From: Ophiobolus disseminans
Lineage: Eukaryota > Ascomycota > Dothideomycetes > Pleosporales > Phaeosphaeriaceae
NCBI GenBank assembly: GCA_010093685.1
Contig: MU006229.1
Span: forward strand, 682,001-746,000
DNA: 64,000 bases
Direction of reading: 5' to 3'
How positions within the stretch are numbered: position 1 is the stretch's first letter; each line of letters begins with the position of its first letter. The translations under genes and the position numbers were made by a program. Below the pieces are notes generated by a model that saw nothing but the letters and a program-made list of their open reading frames with translations, searched no databases and was not told the DNA's origin. Of this stretch, positions 49,564 to 59,072 are shown piece by piece.

Positions 49564-50916
49564 TTATTCAACTCTTTCTAACCTTGTTGCCAACCAAGCC
49601 TCCAAGCCACGCCACATCGCCGCCTCCATACCCAGCCCTCGCAACCGCGCACAAAACGATTGTAGCGCCACACATCTCTCCCTCATCCATACTTGTTTCT
49701 CACCTTTTCCACCTCCTTTCAATTCCCCAATAATTGCATGGCCTACTTTTGCCTCGCAAACAGGACACAAGTATGGCGGCTGCCGCACATCTTCCTTCAT
49801 ACCTGCTGTGCCTTGCATATTACACGCATAATAAACACAATGCGCCATACCAAAGCAATGCCCCAGCTCATGAGAAACGGTACGCGCGAGTCGGGAGAAC
49901 CACAGCGCCGATGCCCCCTGCTCCGCGTTCAAACTCCCATTCCCCGCAACGGCAGCATCCAGAGCAGCCCTCATGGGTCCGTTCCTCGATGCTGCGATCT
50001 GCTGCTTAGTAGGCGGCTTAGGCACGACCTCCTCCACCGCACACAGCCTGTCCACGAAGACCTTGCAATGACTAAGTGGCCACATGTGCGAGTGATCAAT
50101 GCCTTCGTGAACGTCAAGCGCGGGATTGTAGCGCGCGGTTTGTACGACAGCGACACGACTGCCGCCGTACGCGCGTCCACAACAGAAGTCGTCGTCGTCG
50201 CTTTCGTACATGTCGTGGTCTACAAGCAGCAGCAAGGCGTAGGCGTTTGAGGGCAGCATTTCCATCGCTGCATCGATGATGTCGTTTAGATTCAACTGCG
50301 CTGCGAAAGCGCCGTCGGGAGGAATTCGCACTCGTATCTGCGTGCACTGAGTGCCGTGCGCGAGACCAATGTGTTTGGGGAGATTGGCTTTTCGACGAGG
50401 TTGGCTGGTCTTGTCCCATGTTGTCCATGCAAGAGGTGCTGGGAGTACGTCGACGTTCATGCCGTGGTAGAAGGCCTTCATGTAGTCGACGAAGAGGTCC
50501 GCATCTAGTCTCGAGACTCGTAAATGGTCCGGATCTTCCGCGACCAGCTCGGTCAACGGCGTAGTCCAGTGGCTCATGAAAGCCACTTCTTTCCCGGTTT
50601 CAGGTACTTGGCCGATGTAGAGGGTGTCCCGCCCATGAGTCGCGCTTACGTCGTTACGCAACCCCATACGCAGCCAACTATTGACGCTCTGGGTGGGACA
50701 CTCCGGGTCGTAGTTCAGATCATCGTGTGGCAAGACCAACGGGGCTGGAAATGTTTGATTGGATTCGGTAACGGCCGCTTTGACAGCTCTCCCAGAAGTC
50801 TTGATTGCTGCTGCGCGCTTGTGCGCCAAGGGTTGCGCATAGCCAGCTAGCGATGCGAAAGGAGATGGGTCGAGTGCTAGGATGTGGTGTTGGCAGTCTT
50901 TGCTTCTCGGTGGCAT
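49564..50916 (-). CDS. Archaemetzincin (peptidase M54) metalloprotease
   Basis: One exon, 450 residues from ATG 50916; the frame is open upstream but its only start there is GTG. The zinc site HELGHCFGMAHC lies at residues 349-360 (His349, His353, His359 as ligands, Glu350 as the catalytic base), and the family-specific cysteines follow (YYACNMQGTAGM, then YLCPVC), which bind a second zinc in archaemetzincins. Upstream, LPSNAYALLLLVDHDMYESD and FCCGRAYGGSRVAVVQTARY match the M54 core strands. Length resembles human AMZ2 with extra N-terminal sequence. Substrates are not known; it probably acts in the cytosol because no signal peptide is seen. Confidence 0.92.
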   Translation of the reverse strand: MPPRSKDCQHHILALDPSPFASLAGYAQPLAHKRAAAIKTSGRAVKAAVTESNQTFPAPLVLPHDDLNYDPECPTQSVNSWLRMGLRNDVSATHGRDTLYIGQVPETGKEVAFMSHWTTPLTELVAEDPDHLRVSRLDADLFVDYMKAFYHGMNVDVLPAPLAWTTWDKTSQPRRKANLPKHIGLAHGTQCTQIRVRIPPDGAFAAQLNLNDIIDAAMEMLPSNAYALLLLVDHDMYESDDDDFCCGRAYGGSRVAVVQTARYNPALDVHEGIDHSHMWPLSHCKVFVDRLCAVEEVVPKPPTKQQIAASRNGPMRAALDAAVAGNGSLNAEQGASALWFSRLARTVSHELGHCFGMAHCVYYACNMQGTAGMKEDVRQPPYLCPVCEAKVGHAIIGELKGGGKGEKQVWMRERCVALQSFCARLRGLGMEAAMWRGLEAWLATRLERVE

Positions 50917-52113
50917 TTTGAAGAGTCTTGAGACGTAGCAGGAAAGTTGTGTTCTTACCTTCGACCTTGGAGTGGTTTCCTTGTTGCCTACGCTGTGGGG
51001 CTGTGTCTTCACCTACACTAGCTTCAAATCCGTTGTTGCAATCTAGACTTGTCGCGTCTGTGTCTGAATATCTTACGAAGCTAGATCGACATCTAAAACG
51101 ATACAGACTGTAATAACTTGGCATCAGAGGGCGTGTAATCGCTACCTCCACCCGTGGTGCAGGTACAACAGGTGTCGAATTCATGAAATTGGTGTATGCT
51201 CAATCGCCAAATGCAAGCTGGAAATATTTGACAAGCAAAGCTGCGCAGAGAAAGATTAGCCGAGGATGCATAACCTCGGAAAACGTTTCGCTTACGGCCT
51301 TGACCACCCGTCTCTCTCCTTCCTACAAAACTATCACTTCTAGATGGCAAGAGCAAACCTCAACGTCTATTTTTCTATACTTGCTTAATTGGGCATATTG
51401 TGACATACTAAGTGGTACAAGCATCGCCAATACCCCCCTTTCAGTGCTAAGTTATCAGACGTCACGACAGTCTCTACGTACTCATCAGCTTTGCAGAGTG
51501 CATAAGAGGGAAAAGACTTTCCTACTGGAACACGAACTTAGATTAGTTGCAGCGACCGATGCTACGAATTCTGTTGCATTCGCTAGTAATCCATGCCAGG
51601 TGAGCGCCAATTAGGCACAATGTTGATCTTCTCTATACCTTTATTTTCTTTTGCTCTCAAGTAATGGCACATCACATGCTTTACATTGTATGCTTCTTCC
51701 TGTTCTGGCTCAAAGCATTTCCCTGTTTCAGCAAGAACTTGGACAGACCACTATAGGCGAGGGTGAAAGGCGGGGCTCATGGTCGCTCCTGCTTTCTATG
51801 CCGCGCGCTTTCATTCACTTGCCGCACAGGTTTTGCACCCCAGTCACCTCGTCATTCCCACGCCTAGCATGCTCCCGAGTGTATAAATTTCTCACTGCCG
51901 GCGCCCTCGCCACGTTCGCTGTCACCCCACCCCGAACTATCGACTCCGCGACTGCTCAACCTCGCTTTCTGCCACTTGGATTTTTGCCACTGTGCGAGTT
52001 TTCTGCTGGCTGTGCCGAGCCCTTTCTAGCAGCGCTACAGGCAACAAAGCCTACCGGCCCTCAACTCTTCCAGTCGAATCCCCACTCCTTCTACTCACCC
52101 ACATCTACTCAAC
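50917..52113. other. Divergent intergenic region
   Basis: 1.2 kb between divergent start codons. The middle (51180-51660) is AT-richer. The frame 51651-52313 overlaps the start of the next gene in another frame and has no domain. Presumed promoters and leaders only. Confidence 0.5.
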
Positions 52114-53937
52114 ATGTCGACCACGACCAAGATGAACGGCGCCGCCCATGCTTCCAACTTCTGGGCCTCCAATCCCGCCATCCTCAAGGCATCAACCACC
52201 TCAACCTCCGCCGCCGATACATCTCCCCTGCCGAAGGAGGCCGCCGCCGCGGGGAAGAAGAGCCTCGTGCTCAAGGGCAAGCCTCCCGTCGCAGGACCTG
52301 TCGCAGCTACTGACCACAGCGCAGGCATGGCCAACGGCACCAGCCCAGGCTCCACCCCAAAGAAGACCGACTGGGCCGATAGCGAAGACGACGATGAATT
52401 CATGGCCAGCTTCTCGGCCAAGAAAGCCCCTCGCATGACGTCGCTCGAGAACGATGTGGCGCACAAGAACGCTGTCATTGAGGGGCTCGAGGCTGTCGTC
52501 GGCACAAAGGATGCGCGCATCCAGCAGCTGGAGGATGTGGTCGCGCTCAAGGAGCATCACATCTCCGACTTGGAGGCAGAGACCAAGGAGAAGGATATGC
52601 AGGCGGAGAAGCTCCAGGACGACAACCACACCCAGTATCTGTACGTGCAGGAGCTGGTCGCCGAGGTGGACGAGAAGAACCGGCGCATTCAGGCTTTAGA
52701 GACGGAGCTGGACGTCAAGGGCGCCCGCATCCGTGAGCTAGAGATGAACGTCGCACCCGCCTCTGGTCGCACTTCCCTTCCCGAAAAGCGCGAGGCTGAG
52801 AAAGTCGTGTGTGAAGTTGACGCTATTGAGGCTCCAAAGGCCGCGCCCGAGACGCCAGCAAAAACCACTCCGGAAACAACAGCAGACCCAACTCCAGAGA
52901 CGCCAGCTGAGACCACTTCCGAGCCCTCTACCCAGGATGCAGCTAACGACGCAACTCCCAAGATGGACTCAGAGGGCCCTACCATCAACGACTCCAAATT
53001 CCCTATGCTATGGTCGCCTGATAAGCCTAAGAAGACAGTGCCGCCGGTAGAGAAGCCCAAGACCCTCGTCATGGCCATTGATATGTCCAAGTTCGGGAAA
53101 AAGCTCGCGCCTGTGGTTGTGAAGCAAAAGCCTCAGCCGGTGAGCGCTAAGGATCCTTCCTCTGCCACCTATGGCCAGTCTTCCAAGCATCGTGCTAAGA
53201 CGGATGTAGTGCCTGACTTCAAGGTCGACAAGGATATCCGCCACATGACGCATGCGGAGCGTGTACTTTACGCAAACGGTCCAGATGTCGCTGTCATGAT
53301 GGGTAACATCAAACTCGCGACGCTGCCCAAGTACGTTCTGATGCAGTGCTCCGCCAAGGCGTATAAGCACTTCACCGAACATCCTGACGCCAAATCCATC
53401 GTCTTCCCGGCAGGGTGCATGGATGCCGACTCGGCTATCGCTCATCTGCAGTGGATGGATGAGATGACCTACCAGGGACGTGTGTACTCTCTTACCTTGA
53501 ACGGTGACGAGAAGTTCAACATGAAGAACCTGAAGATCTGCCAGGCCGCTCGTGTCATGGGCCTGAACAACACCTACGTCGGCCACTTCACCAAGATCCT
53601 GTGCGATCGCATCCGGACCAACACCTCGTCGGTCGAGTTCCTGTCAGCCATCTGCGAGCTGGCGTACCTGGCAAACGATCCCATCTTCGAGTGTCTGGCC
53701 AACAACCTAGTCAACCAGCAATTTAGCAAAACCTTCAAGCGCGGCGAAGATATTGAGGCCTTGTTGGCCAAGTACCCGGTCCTGAAAGAGAAGATGGCGA
53801 AGATTGCGGTGCGCGTGAAGAACTCGCGCGCGGCTGACAAACGCAAGGGCGGCGTCTCCCGCGACGGTAGCAAGAACCGTGCTGCTGGCAAACCTCTTGG
53901 GGGAGATGGAAAGCCTGATGTCACACGTGGTGGCTGA
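52114..53937 (+). CDS. Coiled-coil protein with BTB-like C-terminal domain
   Basis: One exon, 607 residues from ATG 52114. The N-terminus is Ala/Ser/Thr-rich and contains an acidic SEDDDEFMASFSAKK. Residues about 110-210 form a heptad-type coiled coil (LENDVAHKNAVIEGLEAVVG, QQLEDVVALKEHHISDLEAE, ELVAEVDEKNRRIQALETEL). A Thr/Pro/Glu-rich linker with short repeats (ETPAKTTPETTADPTPETPA) follows. From about 380 there is a BTB-like region: LYANGPDVAVMMGNIKLATL, PKYVLMQCSAKAYKHFTEHP, then AICELAYLANDPIFECLANN. The C-terminus is basic (NSRAADKRKGGVSRDGSKNR). Function unknown. It shares the idea of BTB plus coiled coil with the gene at 48271, but with domains in the opposite order. Confidence 0.75.
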   Translation: MSTTTKMNGAAHASNFWASNPAILKASTTSTSAADTSPLPKEAAAAGKKSLVLKGKPPVAGPVAATDHSAGMANGTSPGSTPKKTDWADSEDDDEFMASFSAKKAPRMTSLENDVAHKNAVIEGLEAVVGTKDARIQQLEDVVALKEHHISDLEAETKEKDMQAEKLQDDNHTQYLYVQELVAEVDEKNRRIQALETELDVKGARIRELEMNVAPASGRTSLPEKREAEKVVCEVDAIEAPKAAPETPAKTTPETTADPTPETPAETTSEPSTQDAANDATPKMDSEGPTINDSKFPMLWSPDKPKKTVPPVEKPKTLVMAIDMSKFGKKLAPVVVKQKPQPVSAKDPSSATYGQSSKHRAKTDVVPDFKVDKDIRHMTHAERVLYANGPDVAVMMGNIKLATLPKYVLMQCSAKAYKHFTEHPDAKSIVFPAGCMDADSAIAHLQWMDEMTYQGRVYSLTLNGDEKFNMKNLKICQAARVMGLNNTYVGHFTKILCDRIRTNTSSVEFLSAICELAYLANDPIFECLANNLVNQQFSKTFKRGEDIEALLAKYPVLKEKMAKIAVRVKNSRAADKRKGGVSRDGSKNRAAGKPLGGDGKPDVTRGG

Positions 53938-54518
53938 GCTAAGCTGGTACTCTTGGAGGGTATTCGAGACATGGTCATGACAGATGCGCGATACTGTGTC
54001 GCAATGCAGTGTAGGCTTCCAAGGTTCTATATCTTTCGTATTTAGAAGAATAGAATTGTAATGTGCAGAAAGGCATTTGAGTGTTGGCACTAAGAAGAGT
54101 CCCGCGAAGATAGAGAAACTAACGTTTCGCAGTCGTTCAATGTGTCTCTAATAGGGTACCTTATTATTAAGAAGTAAGCAACGAGCGTAGTAGGTCCTAA
54201 TAGAAGCCTTTATAACAATCTCTTGTTTACCTAACTCCTCACTAACCCCGCGCAAAATTGCTGCGGACTTATCGCGCTTCGTTACCTCCACCTCCTCGCT
54301 TACTTTGAATGTATAGGCTGCTTACCTGCGTCAAGCAGGAACAGCATGTACGGAGAGCTATGTCTTAGCTTTCAAGGGTACCAACGCTACAAGACCTCGG
54401 GGTTAGCGGGGCGAGATGACCTTCTCTGACGTCTGCATTTGGGGTACTTCGTAGTATAAAGATGGGCAGACGGCGCGGTTTCGTATCTCCTGACTTACAT
54501 AGCAATTCATATTGCAAT
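53938..54518. other. Intergenic region with AT-rich, repeat-like block
   Basis: No gene. 54110-54240 is AT-rich with many TA steps (CCTTATTATTAAGAAGTAAG, CTAATAGAAGCCTTTATAAC), a texture I associate with fragments of transposons damaged by repeat-induced point mutation. No open frame or terminal repeat survives. Confidence 0.45.
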
Positions 54519-55532
54519 ATGGATACATCGGATCTCTTCCGCGTCAATGGCTTGGTCGCCGTTGTGACGGGCGGAGCAACAGGTATCGCGACCTCATCCT
54601 CTCGCGGCTTCGCAACCGCAACCTCTGCTAACAGTCTCAGGCATCGGCCTCATGATTGCGCGCGCTCTCATATCTGCCGGCGCATCAAAAGTCTACATCC
54701 TTGGACGTCGCCAATCCACACTTGACGCCGCAGTGTCCGCAAACCCAGGTTTGAAGTCCATTCAATGCGACATCACCTCCAAGGACTCGCTGCAAGCGGC
54801 CGTCCACCACATCACCAAAGATGTTGGCCACGTCAACCTGCTCGTCGCAAATTCGGGTATTTACGGTCCCGGGGCGACGTTTGGGCCCGGGCAGAGCGTA
54901 AGCGAAATGCGCAAGGCCATGTTCGAAGACACGAGCATGGCGGACTTCAATAACGTATCCATGGTGAACACTACAGCCACGTATTTCTCCATGCTCGCGT
55001 TCTTGGAACTTCTGGATGCTGGGAACGCCCACGCGCTGGCCAAGGTGTCGAGCTTTGGCGCGCCGGTGAAAGAGGGCGTCAGCGTCCCCGCCATTCAGAG
55101 CCAGATTATTGTAACGAGCAGTGTCGGCGCGTATCGGCGCGATCCGTTGTCACCACCTGCATACTCCGCGTCCAAAGCTGCGATTATCCATTTGATGAAG
55201 TTGATGAGTTCGGGATTGGCGACGCATGGGATTAGGGTGAATGCTTTGGCACCGGGCTGTACGTTTCCTGAATACTTTTTGGTACGCAGCGAATGTGACT
55301 GACATGCATCGCAGGGTTTCCCTCGGAGATGACGGATGCGATTCTCTCGACTCGCGATCCAGCTACCGAGACGATGAATGATGCGGAGTTTGTCCCTGCA
55401 AAGAGATTTGGCGGAGAGGAAGAGATGGGTGGGTCAGTTCTGTACCTAGCGAGTAGGGCGGGAGCATATTGTAACGGGGTTGTGTTGGTGAATGATGGGG
55501 GACGACTGGGAGTCACGGTATCGACGTACTAG
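54519..55532 (+). CDS. Short-chain dehydrogenase/reductase (SDR)
   Basis: Model join(54519..54582, 54641..55258, 55315..55532), 299 residues. The phase-1 introns (58 and 56 bp; branch GCTAAC; donors GTATCG and GTACGT) rebuild VVTGGATGIGLMIARALISA and RVNALAPGWFPSEMTDAI. Classical SDR motifs are present: TGGATGIG dinucleotide site (residues 17-24), LVANSGIYG (NxG), the catalytic Ser in IVTSSVGAYRR, YSASKAA with Tyr and Lys, and PGWFPSEMTD after the active site. A C-terminal GSVLYLASRAGAYCNGVVLV and NDGG fit this group. Substrate unknown. It is convergent with a zinc-type MDR reductase 43 bp downstream, and both may belong to an accessory metabolic set. Confidence 0.9.
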
Positions 55533-55575
55533 GTGCGAATCCGACAATTGCTTGGTTACCCCATGCCAGAGTATC

Positions 55576-56898
55576 TTAACTAACACGCACAGCATACTTT
55601 AGCCCACTGGCCTTCCCTTCTTTTAGATTCAGCAAAGCTTTCTCTACGCCCTCAAGTCCACCCGGTACTACTTCGACGGGATGCGCCTTGAACCTGATCA
55701 CGAGTTAGTCGCCACCAAGAGAATCGTACGCATATTCCGCCAGTAGAATGACTCACCAATCATCCGCCAGCCCTTTGCTTATGTACCGATAGAACACGAA
55801 CGCAAAGTCCTGTGCGCTGCGATGTGCGTCCAGCGCGGACGTTGTGCTCTGCTCCATACTCTTCGGGATGTCATCATACACCACCCCAGGTGTGACCAGC
55901 GTGATCTTTCCCTTGGGATGGAGAGCCTGCACAATATTTGTCCACGAGCCGTGGTCAGCAATTGCATCGAATGCGTAATGCAGCTCAGCGCCCTTTAGAG
56001 CCTCTTTGATACCAGAGACTATGGCAGACGGCTCGTTTCGGTAGTCGACGACGGCGTCGCCTTTGCTGCGATCAATGAGGGACTCCACGTAGTCTGCACC
56101 TCGCCCGGCTACGGCGACTTTTGAGCTGTTAGTAATGGTACAGGAGAGAAGAGATGGATGGATACGTACTGATCGGATGGATATTTGCGCGCACAGCGAG
56201 CTTAATGGCGAAGGCACCGACAGCTGAGGCTCCACCGTAAATGAGGAGAGGAGTGGATTCAGTAGCAGGAAGCCATGGAAGTGGGAGTCTGAGCTGCCAA
56301 TGGATACCAATGGCCGCAGTGATAGCGGCAAGTGGGATGGTCGAGGCATCTTCATCAGTCGTCAGCCCAGTCTCTCAATACTCTGACATGCAACCAGCTC
56401 ATGCATCATGGTTGTAGAGGATTCATGCATACCTTCGAAAGAGACAGAATCAGGGATGTGGAAAGTAGTATGCTGCCATCCGATAGCGTACTCCGCGTAC
56501 GTCCCATTCTTCGACATGACCTCGTGGAAGCTCGCAACTCGATCACCGGGCTTGAACTCATACACGCCCTCTCCAACGCTGTGGACTATACCTGCCATAT
56601 CGTCGCCCTGGTTTTCAGCAGTCGGTATCAATTCAGGCAGTTTCCTTTCACGATGTCAGTTACAAGAAGAAGCAGTAAACTATCCCAAGATATGTCCGTT
56701 GAAGGAGGAAAAGCAGTTTAGCCTGGAGTAAGTCGAGAGACTTTTGGAGACGGTAGTAGCGAATGGAGTGACATACCAGTCTTTGGGATTGCACCCGCTG
56801 ACTGCCACCTTGATGACCAGCTGGTTGGGGCCTGGCATCGGGATCTCGCTATCGATAACCTCGACCCGAGGTCCTTTGTGGATGATAGCTTCCTTCAT
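55576..56898 (-). CDS. Zinc-type MDR oxidoreductase (enoyl reductase/quinone reductase-like)
   Basis: Five exons, complement(join(55576..55693, 55757..56117, 56170..56349, 56433..56644, 56777..56898)), 330 residues; all phases agree. The order is MKEAIIHKGPRVEVIDSEIP, SGCNPKDWKLPELIP, ENQGDDMAGIVHSVGEG, FKPGDRVASFHEV, DASTIPLAAITAAIGI, then the Rossmann part LLIYGGASAVGAFAIKLAVR (nucleotide-binding GGASAVG), IIAVAGRGADYVESLI, GDAVVDYR, AELHYAFDAIADHGSWTNIV, and the final EKALLNLKEGKASGLKYAVR. No zinc-binding Cys cluster is seen, so it is a zinc-free, NADPH-dependent MDR member like trans-enoyl reductases or toxD-type proteins. The first intron is 132 bp and might hide a micro-exon. Neighbouring SDR and SnoaL-like genes suggest accessory metabolism. 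Confidence 0.9.
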
Positions 56899-57153
56899 AG
56901 TTGCGAATCTGCTTGTTTGTCTACTGAAGAAGAATAGAGATGGATGTACAAAAAAGCTCTGTAGCTGTTGTATGTGTGATAATGATGAACCTTGTTGTTT
57001 GCGACTGATACTGAACTGAATGGAATGCTGCCACTAATATATATTTCTGAAGTCTGGATCGCGCATATTGGTGACAAACTTGAAATTCCCTAGGTAGAAT
57101 TGCATAGAGCCAAGATCCACCATGATTGCTTTGTGTCCTTCAAGCAATGTGAA

Positions 57154-57360
57154 GTGCAATTCCCAGCGGTCGTCGCTGAGTTTCGTCCGGTCTCACAAAT
57201 CGCGCTCTCGGTTACTTCGAACTTGCAAGTCTATCGCAGGTGCCATAGTGGGTTTGAGCTTGAGCCATAGAAGAGTGCAATTCTCAGTGGTCATGATAGA
57301 TACGTAAGCTGTTGAAATCCGTCCATTCTTACAAATCACGCTCTCGGTCTCTTAAAACTT
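57154..57360 (+). repeat. Diverged direct repeat of about 75-85 bp
   Basis: GTGCAATTCCCAGCGGTC at 57154 recurs as GTGCAATTCTCAGTGGTC at 57275, and TCACAAATCGCGCTCTCGGT recurs as TTACAAATCACGCTCTCGGT. The differences listed are all C:G versus T:A exchanges. Confidence 0.65.
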
Positions 57361-57454
57361 CCGAATTGGTCGCGTAGCGTCGGCTGCCGTATTGAAGCCG
57401 TATTGAATCGGTCCTTCTCGTTTAGTGTCTTCCAAGGTTAGATTCGCAAACGGG

Positions 57455-57472
57455 TACCGGTACCGGTACCTG
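57455..57472. repeat. Tandem GGTACC palindrome, three units
   Basis: GGTACCGGTACCGGTACC, three head-to-tail units of a 6 bp palindrome, in non-coding DNA. Confidence 0.85.
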
Positions 57473-57856
57473 AATATCCTTGCAAATATCACATGGCACT
57501 TTCAGACTACGTAACAAGGTCAGCAGCTACCACCAATCGCGATGGTCGGCGGCTAAGAATGCACGGAACTTAACGCACGAAAGTTACTGCATCGCGGTTT
57601 CTGTTCTTTCAGACTGCCTTGGCACGATATCCTGGAACGCCATCTTACATTTGTCAGGATTTGCAAGCAGCTGTGGGTGAGAAATCAAACAGACTATGTG
57701 CAGATATGAATTTGCATGCATCAAGTTGTGAGCATACATAACGCCCGTCCATGCCCGAAGTCAGTGCGACCACAAACACAACCTCAGGAACAGCAAGGAG
57801 CGAAGAACGGAGAACAATAAAACAACAACAACAAACAACAATCACACACTCTACAC

Positions 57857-58252
57857 ATGTCAACCTCCCACGAACTCATCCGTACGGCGGTGGCTCGTTC
57901 CGCAATTCTCATCGACCGCAAAGACTGGGACGCTCTCGACACCTTGTTCACAAGCGACGCAACGTTCGACTACCCAGCTCCTCTTGGCTCCCACAGCACC
58001 GTGGCATCACTTCGACAAACTTTGCAAGCCACCCTGCAAGACATATCGACGCAGCATGCGCTCACCACTCAGACTATCGAGTTGAACGGTGCGGCGGCGA
58101 GCGTCACAACATTTGTAACGACAACAATTGTCACCAACGTGGGAACTAGTACGAATATAGGTAGCTACGACGATGAGCTGGTAATGGATAGTGTTCAGGG
58201 GCAGGAGAGGTGGAGAATAGCGAAGAGAGTGACCCACAATTTTCCCCAGTAG
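57857..58252 (+). CDS. SnoaL-like (NTF2-fold) small protein
   Basis: One exon, 131 residues from ATG 57857. The sequence has the NTF2-like layout: N-terminal helices (MSTSHELIRTAVARSAILID), RKDWDALDTLFTSDATFDYP (the SnoaL hallmark in which Asp/Trp start the first strand), a helix SLRQTLQATLQDISTQHALT, strands ASVTTFVTTTIVTN, GSYDDELV, and a final RWRIAKRVTHNF. SnoaL-like proteins are small cyclases, isomerases or hydroxylases in polyketide and related pathways, or simple binding proteins. Here the family is clear but the reaction is not. It lies 958 bp from the divergent MDR gene. Confidence 0.88.
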   Translation: MSTSHELIRTAVARSAILIDRKDWDALDTLFTSDATFDYPAPLGSHSTVASLRQTLQATLQDISTQHALTTQTIELNGAAASVTTFVTTTIVTNVGTSTNIGSYDDELVMDSVQGQERWRIAKRVTHNFPQ

Positions 58253-59072
58253 GTCGTGTTGAGATGCTAGCATATCATGTATTAATACATGACGCATCAA
58301 AAGGAACTTGGACACGGGTTCAGAAATGAGTTTGGATAAACTTTAGGTGGTCGATCTCTTGAATATGAAGGCGAAGAAGGTGAAGGAGGGAGAGACGAAG
58401 AATACAGCCGGGGCGAGCCCACCGAAGTAGAGATACGACGTTGTTCTAGACTCCTGCGATATCTATCCCTGTGTAGACTCATTAATTTGCCTGATCATTA
58501 CGTTCTGCTCTGCATGCGAAGTACCAATTTGACTTGAACTCACGTTGTAGCTACCAGATGCCGGTCTAGTCGCCGTGATACTTTGTAGACTACATGGTCA
58601 GATAATGGATTTGAAACATGATCGGGAACTTGATCTCTCTTCTCGCTCCAACTATTAAAAGTTAGGTTGCGAATACAACAGTATAAAGCCGATCGATATG
58701 AGCGGTTTGTCCACTTCCCATGTAGATCGCAGAGAGGAGATCGTGTATACCTTGAACCGTGAGGTGTAGCGCTGGAAGATTGATGGCTGACTGAAGAGAC
58801 TGGGTAGGACGGGGGTGTTCGTTTTAATTCGTCGTTTTAATGAAAGGTCTGGCAAAGAGTAGAAGATATTTCGTGTATTGTTTGTGTCATCATTTCGCGG
58901 GGCTGGGAGGTGTGCAAAAGCCTAGGAAACACCAACAGTTTATTCTATACCCAATTCTTATAATTTCTATCTACCTCAGGTCGAAACGTTGCAAGGCTCA
59001 ACCCATCTCGTAATCCAGGCTGAGGTTCGAATACAATAGTAGGCGTAATTAGAGGCATGGCGGTCTGCTGTC
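58253..59072. other. Intergenic region, no gene recognised
   Basis: About 820 bp. Only short open frames such as the minus-strand 58655-58855, with no support. AT-rich near 58920-58990. Confidence 0.5.

Larger units (their letters stand above)
56899..57856. other. Intergenic region with degenerate repeats
   Basis: No gene. It contains a diverged direct repeat (57154-57225 and 57275-57360) and a triple GGTACC tract at about 57455-57472. It should also hold the divergent promoters of the MDR and SnoaL-like genes. Confidence 0.5.
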
